From CAZCFB01 sp964511535 (GTDB lineage Bacteria; Myxococcota_A; Polyangia; GCA-2747355; CAZCFB01), in NCBI GenBank assembly GCA_964511535.1, contig CAZEFW010000093.1, positions 1 through 36,053 of the forward strand: 36,053 bases of DNA. Direction: 5' to 3'. Of this stretch, positions 1 through 7,866 are shown in pieces; position 1 is the stretch's first letter; every line of letters begins with the position of its first letter. The translations under genes and the position numbers were made by a program. The notes beneath the pieces were generated by a model. The model saw only the letters and a list, made by a program, of their open reading frames with translations, was not told the DNA's origin and did no database searches.

Positions 1-78
1 CCCCATGGTGGCGCCGATGCCGATCATCACGGCCATGAACAGGCCCATGTTCCGTCTGAAGCCGACTTCTTTTGGCAT
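1..78 (-). CDS. APC-type amino-acid permease, N-terminal fragment (runs off the window)
   Basis: The minus strand encodes 26 residues from an ATG at 78 to the window edge, starting MPKEVGFRRNMGLFMAVMIG and continuing with an IGATMG segment. A short charged N-terminus followed by a Gly-rich first membrane helix of the type GLF..VMIGIGA..G is the usual opening of APC-superfamily (amino acid/polyamine) permeases. A GGAG Shine-Dalgarno core lies 3-4 bases upstream of the ATG. Only the first helix is visible, so substrate and completeness cannot be judged. Another multi-pass transporter with a similar first helix is possible. Confidence 0.55.
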   Translation of the reverse strand, partial: MPKEVGFRRNMGLFMAVMIGIGATMG

Positions 79-161
79 GTGCTCCGTCGCTAGCGAAGAC
101 TTACGGAACTATCACGTATGAGCCCTCAGAAGGTCAAGATTGCAGCGAGATTCTGCCGAGA

Positions 162-240
162 CATCAGACGTCAGACTGCAGGCATCAGGGGAAATTGTAC
201 GCGGCAAACACCCCTGAAGCCTGAGGCCTGAAGCCTGAAG
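162..240. repeat. Degenerate period-7 microrepeat tract
   Basis: Two stretches with a 7-base period flank a short unrelated spacer. Positions 165-192 read CAGACGT, CAGACTG, CAGGCAT, CAGGGGA. Positions 213-240 read CCTGAAG, CCTGAGG, CCTGAAG, CCTGAAG. The tract lies just downstream of the minus-strand lipoprotein gene that ends at 263. No coding role is seen. Confidence 0.7.
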
Positions 241-242
241 CC

Positions 243-261
243 GGGCTCGCGCAGCGAGCCC
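243..261 (-). other. GC-rich hairpin just after a stop codon
   Basis: GGGCTCGC, loop GCA, GCGAGCCC forms a perfect 8-bp stem directly after the stop of the minus-strand lipoprotein gene. It has no T-run on either side. It may protect a 3' end or act with Rho, but it is not a canonical intrinsic terminator. Confidence 0.45.
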
Positions 262-262
262 C

Positions 263-1153
263 TCACGGACAGGGCGGCGCCTCCGGCCCGAACGGACCGC
301 CCGGCGTCATGGTCAGCACCAGGTCGCGGAAGGTCCAGCCCCAGGGCGGCTTGATGGTGGGGTAGTCCGGGTGCTTGACGTCGAACCCCACCAGCAGGCG
401 CAGCCCCTGCCCCACCGGCACGATGGAGCTGGACGCCGGCCCGGTGATGGTGGTGGTGGCGCCGCCCTTCTCCGTCAGCTTGACGAAGGCGCTGTTGGCC
501 GCCGCGTCGAAGTTGGCGTGCACAGAATAGGTGGTGTTCTTCTTCATGGTGAAGCTCTTGGTCAGGTAGCCGTTCTTGGTGGCGAAGATGACCCACACCA
601 GCTTCTTCGGGTTCTTGTTCTTGTTGCAGATGGCGAAGTAGCGCCAGTAGTACTTCCAGCTCTTGGGCACCGCGCGGTTGCGCACCTCGATCCAGCAGTT
701 GTAGTCGCCGTCCAGCTTGCCCACGTCCATCTCGAACTTCAGGTCGAGCGAGCGGTAGTGCTTGTAGTTTTCCTTGGAGAGCAGGAACTCGGACTGGGCC
801 GTGCCGGACGACGGGGTCTTCCAGCCGCTGGTTTGCCACTTCTTCAGGGTCACGGTCTTGCTGGCCGGGCAGGTCTTGCCCGTGGGCAGGTCCGGCTTGG
901 GCAGGGCCTTGTCGGGCGGCGGCGCGGCCTTGTCCGGCTTCGGCTTGCCCTGGTCGGCGGGCGGCTTTCCCTTGTCGGCGGGTGGCTTGCTGTCGTCGCC
1001 CACCTTTTTGTCCTTCGACGGTGCGGCGCCATCTTTCTTGTGCGCCATGTCGGCGGCGCCCCGATCGGGGCCGGCGTCCGGGAACGGCCCTGAAATTTCT
1101 CCCGCGCAGCCCCCCAGGACCGCCAGCGCCGCTCCGAAAATAAAGATCTTCAT
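263..1153 (-). CDS. Secreted lipoprotein with Lys/Pro/Asp linker and beta-rich C-terminal domain
   Basis: This 296-residue protein opens with a lipoprotein signal (MKIFIFGAALAVLGGC; lipobox LGGC, Cys16). A low-complexity linker rich in Asp, Lys and Pro follows (about residues 24-92, with PPADKGK-type repeats). The C-terminal domain of about 200 residues is rich in alternating beta-strand-like segments and aromatics and ends in WGWTFRDLVLTM. Its strand pattern recalls a concanavalin/LamG-like sandwich, but that is inference. No catalytic motif is recognised. It is probably outer-membrane anchored and exposed, with the linker as a spacer. Start: the ATG lacks a Shine-Dalgarno site, but a TAAGAT -10 hexamer ends 6 bases upstream, consistent with a leaderless mRNA. 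Confidence 0.85.
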   Translation of the reverse strand: MKIFIFGAALAVLGGCAGEISGPFPDAGPDRGAADMAHKKDGAAPSKDKKVGDDSKPPADKGKPPADQGKPKPDKAAPPPDKALPKPDLPTGKTCPASKTVTLKKWQTSGWKTPSSGTAQSEFLLSKENYKHYRSLDLKFEMDVGKLDGDYNCWIEVRNRAVPKSWKYYWRYFAICNKNKNPKKLVWVIFATKNGYLTKSFTMKKNTTYSVHANFDAAANSAFVKLTEKGGATTTITGPASSSIVPVGQGLRLLVGFDVKHPDYPTIKPPWGWTFRDLVLTMTPGGPFGPEAPPCP

Positions 1154-1159
1154 CCAACC

Positions 1160-1165
1160 ATCTTA
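1160..1165 (-). promoter_or_regulatory. -10 element for a leaderless lipoprotein mRNA
   Basis: TAAGAT on the minus strand is followed by the 6-base spacer GGTTGG and then the ATG at 1153. Transcription would start at or next to the start codon. Confidence 0.5.
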
Positions 1166-1247
1166 AACCAGATGAGTTGGGGGTTCAGGCCCCCGGCAGA
1201 TCGGCAAGCCTGGCTGCCGGATTTGCCACGATCCGGCCCGATTTTGT

Positions 1248-1263
1248 TGGCACCGCTCTTGCT
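1248..1263 (+). promoter_or_regulatory. Sigma-54 (-24/-12) promoter
   Basis: TGGCAC-N5-TTGCT matches the sigma-54 consensus TGGCACRNNNNTTGCW except at the R position, with GG and GC separated by exactly 10 bases. The predicted start near 1273 gives a leader of about 40 bases before the ATG at 1313. This would place the secreted hydrolase operon under an enhancer-binding protein, which is not in the window. Confidence 0.65.
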
Positions 1264-1312
1264 GTTGGCGAGGCCAGCGAAAAAGGACGACGAGGAACAC
1301 AGGAGATAGAAA

Positions 1313-3190
1313 ATGAGCCCGCAAACCAGACCCCACAGCAAGCTGTTCCACCTCTCTCTCATGCTCGCGGCGCTGCTCGCGCTCCCCGCCCCGGCCCTGG
1401 CCCAGGACCTGAAGACCGGCGACATGGGCAAGCTGTTTCAGGGCGTGGCCAAGATGTTCAAGACGCCCGAGGCGTACAAGAAGACGTTCCAGACCAACCC
1501 AAACGCGGACCCCAACTCGGTGACCATCTCGGCCACCCACCCGGTGCTCAGCGACCGGGAGCTGGTGGAGATCGGCATGGCCAAGACCGCCAGCAAGTGG
1601 GGCAAGCGCGGCGACATCGGGCTCTACTTCCCGGCCGGCGTGCCCGGCTCCGACGGCAAGCAGAAGTTCGTGCTCGGCAAGGCGGCCGAGCAGTACATCA
1701 AGAAGGGCGGCTCCCTGGGCGGCATGGCCACGGTGGGCATGCCGGTGGACGACTACGGCTCGGCCAACCTGGGCAAGACCGCCAGCGTGAAGAACGCGGT
1801 GCACGCCTTCTTGCAGGCGCGCAACGCGCCGGTGTTCCGCAAGGCGATGCACGCCATCGGCAAGAAGGACCCGGCCCTGGCCGCGGCCGCGAAGAAGTAC
1901 GACCTGGGCAACGCGGGCATGCAGCAGGCCCTGGCCCAGCGCGCCGCCACCGACCCGAAGCTGGCGCGGGCCCTGATGACCCTGACCCAGGAGCTGTCCA
2001 AGCCCACCGCCTTCGTGGTCAACGGCTTCGGCGTGGCGGGCAATGACGCCGGGTCCAACTACTACGGCATGCACAAGCAGCCGGCCAACCGGCGCGGGCA
2101 GCCCACCAAGGACAAGGTGGTGGCGGGCAAGGTGGCGGACCTGCTGTCGAGCTGGTGGAAGGAGCAGTTCAAGCTGCAGAAGAACGCCCCGGGGCTGCCC
2201 CAGCCGCGGCTCTTCTCCGTCAACCACTGCGCGGGCACCTACGAGGACGCGGACTGGACCCGCGTGCTGGAGAAGAAGCTGAAGAAGCAGGACCCGAAGC
2301 TGGCGCGCAAGGTGATGAACCGCACCTACGCCATGGACCTGGGCGCCGGCGCGTCGCGGCCCGACGGCGTCAAGCACCGGGTCATCCTGGGCGCCATGGA
2401 CATGTTCGGCCACCTGAACACGCCGTCCAAGGTGCTGGGCGAGGCGAAGATCGTCAACGCCGGCCACATGGTCAACACGCCGGTGGGCAAGGAGCTGGCG
2501 GCGCACCAGCGGGCGCTGCCCCTCAAGCCGTTCCACCAGGTGTTCGGCCTGTCGCTCTACGGCCGGCAGGTCAAGGGGAGCCGGGGCAAGCGGCTGGCGC
2601 GGATGACGAGGCACTACGAGACCATGGCGCAGCAGCAGAAGGGCGTGCGCCAGGTGCTGGACCGCGAGAGCCCGCGGGAGGACAAGATGTGGACCACCTA
2701 CCGCATCGCCGCGGCCAACATGGAGGCCAACGGCAAGATCTTCGAGGCCCGGGCCAGGCGCGCTCAGGCGCTGGGTAAGCTGGCACAGCTGAAGAAGGGC
2801 GGCGCCAGCGCGGCGGAGATCAAGGAGGCGTGGGCCGGGGTGAAGCAGGCCAGGCGCCAGGAGCGCAACATCCGCAGCTCCCTCAAGACCCGGGTGACCA
2901 TGATGGGCCTGGGCCGCAACCTGGTCACCGACGGCATCCAGTACAAGACCTACATCCACGGCGGGCAGGAGTCAGCGCAGCAGCGCCACCTGGAGAAGAA
3001 GGGGCCGAAGGCTGTTGAGCGGCACAACGCCAGGCAGCTGGCCGCCGGGCGGGTGATGCAGGCCCAGATGGTCGACTTCTACGGCCGGGCCAAGGGCGCG
3101 CTGCAGGCCGTGCGTAACCAGGTCCCGCAGCGTGAGCGCGGGATCGGCGGCAACAACCAGCGACGGGCGGGCGGCAACAGGCGCAGGTAG
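1313..3190 (+). CDS. Exported alpha/beta-hydrolase-like protein with Cys nucleophile motif (NHCAG)
   Basis: This 625-residue protein has a Sec signal peptide (hydrophobic core about 12-28, likely cleaved after ALA30). A nucleophile-elbow-like segment SVNHCAG puts Cys at 306, where the downstream paralogue has Ser in LYGHSAG. Two further blocks align with the paralogue: GAMDMFGHLNT (Asp363) and NAGHM (His385), so a Cys306-Asp363-His385 triad is plausible. The C-terminal 200 residues are Arg/Lys/Ala-rich, probably helical, and end in a basic tail (GGNRRR). No named family is recognised. An AGGAG site lies 8 bases before the ATG. It is the first gene of a probable three-gene operon behind a sigma-54-like promoter. 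Confidence 0.85.
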   Translation: MSPQTRPHSKLFHLSLMLAALLALPAPALAQDLKTGDMGKLFQGVAKMFKTPEAYKKTFQTNPNADPNSVTISATHPVLSDRELVEIGMAKTASKWGKRGDIGLYFPAGVPGSDGKQKFVLGKAAEQYIKKGGSLGGMATVGMPVDDYGSANLGKTASVKNAVHAFLQARNAPVFRKAMHAIGKKDPALAAAAKKYDLGNAGMQQALAQRAATDPKLARALMTLTQELSKPTAFVVNGFGVAGNDAGSNYYGMHKQPANRRGQPTKDKVVAGKVADLLSSWWKEQFKLQKNAPGLPQPRLFSVNHCAGTYEDADWTRVLEKKLKKQDPKLARKVMNRTYAMDLGAGASRPDGVKHRVILGAMDMFGHLNTPSKVLGEAKIVNAGHMVNTPVGKELAAHQRALPLKPFHQVFGLSLYGRQVKGSRGKRLARMTRHYETMAQQQKGVRQVLDRESPREDKMWTTYRIAAANMEANGKIFEARARRAQALGKLAQLKKGGASAAEIKEAWAGVKQARRQERNIRSSLKTRVTMMGLGRNLVTDGIQYKTYIHGGQESAQQRHLEKKGPKAVERHNARQLAAGRVMQAQMVDFYGRAKGALQAVRNQVPQRERGIGGNNQRRAGGNRRR

Positions 3191-3227
3191 CGGCGCGAGC
3201 GCCGAGGGAGGCCACAGGAGCATGACA

Positions 3228-4658
3228 ATGGACAGCCGAAAGAGAGAGTTCATCAGGGTCTGCTTGATCGCGGTGGTGACGGCGGTGGTGGCGCTGGCGG
3301 CGGCGGGCAAGGCGTGGGCGCAGTTTTCGCCCACCGGGCCCACGGCCTACGACCAGAGCCACCTCACCGGAGACGACTGGAAGGTGCTGGGCAAGGACAT
3401 CCTGGGGCAGGCGTTCCGGGGCTCCATGATGCTGGTCTTCCCGGATCGGCCGCCCATCACCGACTCGGCGAAGATCAAGGAGTACGTAACCGGGGGCAAG
3501 CCCCTTCGGGGCGTGGCCTACCCCGGCCTCAACGCTGATCCGGCGTCGGGCATGGCCATGGCCAAGCAGATCGCCGTGGTCAACGCGCGGGCCGACGGCA
3601 AGCAGCAGCCGGTGCTGGCGGTCAACAGCGGGTGGACCGACTGGTTCGCCACCCAGGGGCACCTGGTGGAGCTGGCCACGGTGCGCCGGTCGGTGGATCA
3701 GGGCAAGGCGTTCAAGGCCGACCCGGTGAGCGGTCGGGTGGCTCGCATGCTCAACGAGCGGTTCAAGAAGGGCGAGAGCGCGCCGGTGACCCTGTACGGG
3801 CACAGCGCCGGGGTTTACTACGCGTCGAACACGGCGTTCCTGATGCTGGACAAGCAGCCCTCGGTCCGTCGCCACCTGCGCGTCTACAGCCAGTCGCTGT
3901 CCGCGCGGGTGCCGGCGGGGATCAAGGCTGCCGCTTTCATCGGCGACCGGGACGCCATCGGCCATGTCAACACCCAGAACCCGGCGCTGCTCAAGGCGAA
4001 GATCAAGCCGGGCCAGTCTCACGTGGGCGGCGAGCTGTGGCAGCTGGGCGACTCGCTCAACGGCTCGCGCTGGACCATCCGCCCGGACGCCGAGGTGTTC
4101 GGTGGCGCGGCGCGCGGCAAGGGGCGGGTCGAGTTGACGCCGCGTTGGCTGCGCCAGTCGGCCCAGCAGCTGCGGCACAACGCGTCGGCGCTGCGCCAGG
4201 TGGCCAGTGAGCACCGGAGCTCGGGCGGCGTGCAGAAAGTGGTGATGCACAAGATGGAGCATGACGCCCGGGACATGGAGCTCGAGGGAGCGCGGCGCAA
4301 CGCGCTGGCCGCCGCCCTGGAGGCGCGCGCCCGGGGCGACCGCCCGTCGGTGGCCCGGCGGCTGGGGCTCCTGGCCAGGCTGCGCACCCAGCGCAAGCAG
4401 GCGGTCAAGAAGCTGCAGCAGACGGCGCAGCGTTCGGGCCGCAACCTGATGGGCGACATGGGCCACTTCATGGGATCCCTGGGCAAGGAAGCCCTGGCAG
4501 GCATGAGCCCGAAGGTGATGATGCGCAAGTCGGTCCAGGGGGCCCGGCTGGCGCAGAACATGGCGGTGCAATGGATGCGCATGAGCGTGGCCATGAACCC
4601 GTTCCTCAACGGGGCCCTGGACAGGGGCCGCCAGCGTGATACCAGGAGGAGACGATGA
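3228..4658 (+). CDS. Exported alpha/beta-hydrolase-like protein with Ser nucleophile (GHSAG)
   Basis: This 476-residue protein starts at the ATG at 3228, which has an AGGAG site 7 bases upstream. ATGs at 3132 and 3222 are poorer because one lies inside the previous gene and the other abuts the Shine-Dalgarno. A signal peptide (core about 10-27) is probably cleaved after AWA31. The GHSAG elbow carries Ser193. GDRDAIGHVNT (Asp242) and GQSHVGG (His265) supply a likely triad. Spacing from acid to His is 23 residues, against 22 in the upstream Cys paralogue. The C-terminal half is basic and helical, ending RDTRRRR. Substrate is unknown; lipase/esterase-like activity is inferred from the motifs only. 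Its stop overlaps the next ATG (ATGA). Confidence 0.85.
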   Translation: MDSRKREFIRVCLIAVVTAVVALAAAGKAWAQFSPTGPTAYDQSHLTGDDWKVLGKDILGQAFRGSMMLVFPDRPPITDSAKIKEYVTGGKPLRGVAYPGLNADPASGMAMAKQIAVVNARADGKQQPVLAVNSGWTDWFATQGHLVELATVRRSVDQGKAFKADPVSGRVARMLNERFKKGESAPVTLYGHSAGVYYASNTAFLMLDKQPSVRRHLRVYSQSLSARVPAGIKAAAFIGDRDAIGHVNTQNPALLKAKIKPGQSHVGGELWQLGDSLNGSRWTIRPDAEVFGGAARGKGRVELTPRWLRQSAQQLRHNASALRQVASEHRSSGGVQKVVMHKMEHDARDMELEGARRNALAAALEARARGDRPSVARRLGLLARLRTQRKQAVKKLQQTAQRSGRNLMGDMGHFMGSLGKEALAGMSPKVMMRKSVQGARLAQNMAVQWMRMSVAMNPFLNGALDRGRQRDTRRRR

Positions 4659-5683
4659 AACCCTTCATGCTCGCCCTCGCCCTGGCCCTCGGACTCGGGT
4701 GCAGCGACGACGGCGCCGCCCCGGCCGCGGACAGCGGCGCCGGCGCCGACCAGAAATCACAGCCCGCGGACGGCGCCGCGTCGGACAGCGCGCCAGCCAG
4801 CGGCAAGCTCACCAGCGTGGCCAGCTTCGGCAGCAACCCGGGCGACCTGCTGATGCAGAAGTACCAGCCCGGCGGGGCGCTCAAGGGCAAGCGGCCCCTG
4901 GTGGTGGTGCTGCACGGCTGCGGCGAGACGGCGGCCGGTCATTCCAGGGCCTCTGGCTGGCGCACCCTCGCCGACCGCAAGGGGCTCTACCTGGCGCTGC
5001 CCGGGCAGAAGTTGGCCAACAACATCGCCGGCTGCTTCAACTGGTTCTCCGCCGCGGATCAGGCGCGAGGCAAGGGCGAGGCGCTGTCAATCAAGCAGAT
5101 GGTGGACCACATGCGCGCCGCGCACCCCATCGACGGCAAGCGGATCTACGTGGCCGGGCTCTCAGCCGGCGGCGGCATGACCGCGGTGATGCTGGCCACC
5201 TACCCGGACCTGTTCGCGGGCGGGGCCATCATGGCCGGCGTGCCCTACGGCTGCGCCGCGGACATGCTGGCCGGGCAGACCTGCCTCGGCGGCGTGGACA
5301 AGACGCCCAAGGCCTGGGGCGACCTGGCGCGCAAGGGCTTCGGCGGGCACAAGGGGCCCTGGCCCGTGGTTGCCCTGTTTCACGGCGACAAGGACGGGCT
5401 GGTGTCCGCGGTGAACCTCACCGAGCTGACCGAGCAGTGGACCGCGGCCAGCGGCGCCGACGCCAAGGCGGACAAGACCTCGACGGTCTCCGGGCACACC
5501 CGCAAGGCCTACACCGACGGCAAGGGCCGCACCGTGGTGGTGAGCTACCTGGTCAGCGGCATGGGCCACGCGCTCCCCGTGGACCCGGGGAGCAAGGCGA
5601 GTCAGGGCGGCGAGGTGGGGACGTTTTATCACGACGCGGATCTGTGGGGACCGTGGGAGGCGGCGAGGCTTTGGGGGATCTAG
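4655..5683 (+). CDS. Lipoprotein esterase, PHB depolymerase / feruloyl-esterase (CE1-like) family
   Basis: This 342-residue protein has a lipoprotein signal (LGLGC, Cys16) and an Ala/Asp-rich linker to about residue 50. A complete alpha/beta hydrolase of the PHB depolymerase type follows: oxyanion region VVLHGCGE (about 84-91), nucleophile GLSAGG (Ser170), acid in HGDKDGLV (Asp245 or Asp247) and His305 in SGMGHALPVD. The family cleaves ester bonds in polyhydroxyalkanoates, acetylated xylan or feruloylated sugars; the substrate here cannot be chosen. A strong AGGAGG site precedes the ATG, which overlaps the previous stop, so translation is probably coupled. It acts outside the cytoplasm, anchored by lipid. 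Confidence 0.88.
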   Translation: MKPFMLALALALGLGCSDDGAAPAADSGAGADQKSQPADGAASDSAPASGKLTSVASFGSNPGDLLMQKYQPGGALKGKRPLVVVLHGCGETAAGHSRASGWRTLADRKGLYLALPGQKLANNIAGCFNWFSAADQARGKGEALSIKQMVDHMRAAHPIDGKRIYVAGLSAGGGMTAVMLATYPDLFAGGAIMAGVPYGCAADMLAGQTCLGGVDKTPKAWGDLARKGFGGHKGPWPVVALFHGDKDGLVSAVNLTELTEQWTAASGADAKADKTSTVSGHTRKAYTDGKGRTVVVSYLVSGMGHALPVDPGSKASQGGEVGTFYHDADLWGPWEAARLWGI

Positions 5684-5700
5684 CGCGCGCGGGGCGCGCG

Positions 5701-5744
5701 AATGCCAGAGTGCCAGGATGCCAGAATGCCAAAATGCCAGAATG
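5701..5744. repeat. Period-8 microrepeat (AATGCCAG) x5.5
   Basis: The sequence reads AATGCCAG, AGTGCCAG, GATGCCAG, AATGCCAA, AATGCCAG, AATG with an exact 8-base period. It lies just after the stop of the esterase gene, in a position comparable to the heptamer tract at 162-240. Confidence 0.8.
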
Positions 5745-5775
5745 AATAGTCGGCTTCTGGCCGCGGCAGAATGTA

Positions 5776-5796
5776 GACGCGGCCTCTGGCCGCGTC
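5776..5796. repeat. REP-like palindrome, 9-bp stem with TCT triloop
   Basis: GACGCGGCC, TCT, GGCCGCGTC is a perfect inverted repeat preceded by GTA. The architecture (GTAGA prefix, 9-bp stem, TCT loop) matches the palindromes in the 79-bp tandem repeat at the right edge of the window. A weaker, partial copy lies just upstream at about 5749-5764. Confidence 0.7.
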
Positions 5797-5807
5797 CATT
5801 GGCGGTG

Positions 5808-5813
5808 TAGACT
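5808..5813 (+). promoter_or_regulatory. -10 element, leaderless start
   Basis: TAGACT is followed by the 6-base spacer TGGTTT and then the ATG at 5820. No Shine-Dalgarno site is present. Confidence 0.5.
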
Positions 5814-5819
5814 TGGTTT

Positions 5820-7268
5820 ATGGCCCGCGCGGTTTTCTGTTTGTTCATCTCAGTCCTGGCCGGGGCGTGTGACGGCGAGTTGACCGGTGAGCAGGATGGC
5901 GGCTTTGTCTCCGGTGATGGGTCCGGGGACATCGGCGCAACTTCGCCTGACAGGACCAGGCCAGCCACCGACCTGTCGAGCTGCCCTGCGCCGCTGGCCA
6001 AGGGGAACCCCAAGCTGAACACGCTGCAGCGCGCGGCGGTGGCGGTGCACAATGGCTTTTACGGCTGCGATGTCAACGCGGCGGGCAAGGCGTGCTCGGC
6101 GTCAAGCCCGGGGCCAAAGGATCTCCGCTCCATGCTGGGGCGGCCGGTGCGCGAGGGGAGCGGCGGGTACTGGTGCGCGGGCCGGCTGGACCACGCGGCC
6201 TGTCATGTGTTCGCAGCGGAGCCGGTGACGGGAAAGGCGCCGGCGGCCGTGGCGTTCGACCGGCAGGTTTACCAGGCGCGGTTCGAGTTCGGCGTGCTTC
6301 AGGCCTACCTCACGGGCAGCAAGTGGCGGGTGGCCGCCGTGGTGGACGCAGCCGGGCGGCCTGGCTATTCGCTGTACCTGAGCCAGAAAAAGCAGGGCCG
6401 GCTGCTGCTGGGCGTGGCGGAGAGCAACGCCAGCGGCGACACGCAGCGCTTCCGCTCAGCCTGCTGTCGCACCACCGTCAAGCTGGACGCCGCAGCCGGC
6501 AAGTTCCAGATCTCCGGCGCTGGCGGCGGGTGTTCCATCAAGAAGCTCGGCCTCAAGCCCCCCCGCAGCGCGGCGCCCCGGCTGAGCTGGACCCTCAACG
6601 GGCACCGGGTGCAGACCTACGAGGAGCAGGCGCTGCGGTTCGTGGCCGACCGGGTAGTGCCGGGGCTGAAGGCATACCTCGGCTCCCGGTCCAAGGCCGT
6701 GGACGGCGCGGCGGTGGTGGCCTGGTGGTCGCTCAAGGAGGGAGTGCTCGGCACCAGCAACCCCATCGCGTTTTCCCTGTGTGACTCACCGCGCGAGGTG
6801 CTCACCGACAAGCCCGCGGGCGTGTGCAAGAAGCGCGCGTGGCAGGTGGGCATGGGCGCGGTGCAGGCGCCGCGGCCGCCCGGCTCGCCCTCCAACTGGT
6901 TCACCAAGCCCATCGCGACCTACGTCGCCAGCTACGAGGCGCAGGCGGTCAAGTGCTACCCGGGACAGAACCCGGGCCAGCTGCTGCGGGCCACCTCGCG
7001 CGAGGCGGGCTACCCGGCCGGAGGCAGCACCGAGAAGCTCATCGTCGGCTCCACGGACTTCGTGCGGGCGGCCTGGCTGCTGCGCATCCCGGCGGTGGGC
7101 TTCGCCCAGCAGATCGCCCGGGTCACCTCGGAGTGCATCACAAACGACAAGAGCTGGTGCCACGGCACCAAGTGGACCAGCACCAAGAAGTACGCCCCCA
7201 GCAAGTCCACCGCCGCCACGGTGCGGGCCACCATCAAGGCCCACCTCGACGCCCTGGCGTCGCTGTAG
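5820..7268 (+). CDS. Large lipoprotein of unknown function
   Basis: This 482-residue protein has a lipoprotein signal (MARAVFCLFISVLAGAC; Cys17) and a Gly/Asp/Thr linker to about residue 52. The rest is a globular, Cys-containing region with conserved-looking patches such as SACCRTTVKLD and CYPGQNPGQL. Several spaced Cys residues suggest disulfides and so an extracytoplasmic location. No known fold or catalytic motif is recognised. The gene has its own leaderless-type promoter and stands apart from the operon upstream by a repeat-bearing gap of 136 bases. Confidence 0.82.
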   Translation: MARAVFCLFISVLAGACDGELTGEQDGGFVSGDGSGDIGATSPDRTRPATDLSSCPAPLAKGNPKLNTLQRAAVAVHNGFYGCDVNAAGKACSASSPGPKDLRSMLGRPVREGSGGYWCAGRLDHAACHVFAAEPVTGKAPAAVAFDRQVYQARFEFGVLQAYLTGSKWRVAAVVDAAGRPGYSLYLSQKKQGRLLLGVAESNASGDTQRFRSACCRTTVKLDAAAGKFQISGAGGGCSIKKLGLKPPRSAAPRLSWTLNGHRVQTYEEQALRFVADRVVPGLKAYLGSRSKAVDGAAVVAWWSLKEGVLGTSNPIAFSLCDSPREVLTDKPAGVCKKRAWQVGMGAVQAPRPPGSPSNWFTKPIATYVASYEAQAVKCYPGQNPGQLLRATSREAGYPAGGSTEKLIVGSTDFVRAAWLLRIPAVGFAQQIARVTSECITNDKSWCHGTKWTSTKKYAPSKSTAATVRATIKAHLDALASL

Positions 7269-7290
7269 CGCAGACCCGCCAGGGATGCTG

Positions 7291-7296
7291 TACCAT
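7291..7296 (+). promoter_or_regulatory. -10 element upstream of the JAB-like gene
   Basis: TACCAT lies about 27 bases before the GTG at 7324. With a transcription start near 7303 the mRNA would carry a leader containing the GAGGGG Shine-Dalgarno site, which supports the GTG start over the ATG at 7285. Confidence 0.35.
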
Positions 7297-7323
7297 GTTG
7301 TTTATTGGGGTAGAGGGGATCAC

Positions 7324-7851
7324 GTGCCCAGAGCGACCACACAGCAGATCATTGACGTCTACCGGGCGCGGGGGCTGCAGATCTCCGGGCCCACGCCCCA
7401 GATCCGCCGCGGCCAGGGGGGCCACTACTACGTGGTCACCCGCCAGCCGAGCCATGTGCAGCTGGCGCGCATCACCAACAACTCGGGTGACCGCGAGGTC
7501 AACCTGATGCGCATCAACGATACGTACATGATCTACGTGGGCGCCGGGGCCACCATGACCCTGTTCATGCCGAGCCTTGGCGGCGGCATCGAGGAGGTGG
7601 TCTGGATCGCCCACACCCACCCCCTGGAGCGTGAAACCGCGGACGCGGCCATTGCCCGGGGCGCCACGCCGGCCGACTGGGCGGTCCTGCGGCGGATCTT
7701 CGAGGATCGAGGTGGCCGCACCGAGGTCACCTCCCGGGTGATCCTGTGCAGGGATGGCGCGGTTGAGGAGGTGGTCCCGTTCACGGTGAGGCCGCGAGCC
7801 CGGCGCCCATCCCTCGGGTCCCTGCGCGCCTCGGACGACGCCTTCGAGTAG
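7324..7851 (+). CDS. Small JAB/JAMM-like protein (putative)
   Basis: Starting at GTG 7324 (GAGGGG site 6 bases upstream) this gives 175 residues. The ATG at 7285 is in frame but has AGGG directly abutting it. The core WIAHTHP (His97, His99) followed by TPADW (Asp118) resembles the HxHP...S/T-x2-D zinc motif of JAB1/MPN metalloproteases. The gap between the second His and the Asp is 19 residues, longer than the usual value of about 11, and the Ser is replaced by Thr. The N-terminal acidic residue expected in an active enzyme is not obvious. It is either a divergent JAB-family isopeptidase-like protein or a look-alike. No signal peptide. It converges on the MFS gene, 15 bases apart. Confidence 0.6.
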   Translation: MPRATTQQIIDVYRARGLQISGPTPQIRRGQGGHYYVVTRQPSHVQLARITNNSGDREVNLMRINDTYMIYVGAGATMTLFMPSLGGGIEEVVWIAHTHPLERETADAAIARGATPADWAVLRRIFEDRGGRTEVTSRVILCRDGAVEEVVPFTVRPRARRPSLGSLRASDDAFE

Positions 7852-7866
7852 AGCCGGCGGAGGCTC

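Noticed and set aside
3132..3227. Earlier start for the Ser-type hydrolase gene
   Set aside because: It would add about 32 Ser/Ala/Gly-rich residues ahead of a good signal peptide, and the ATG at 3228 has the properly spaced AGGAG.
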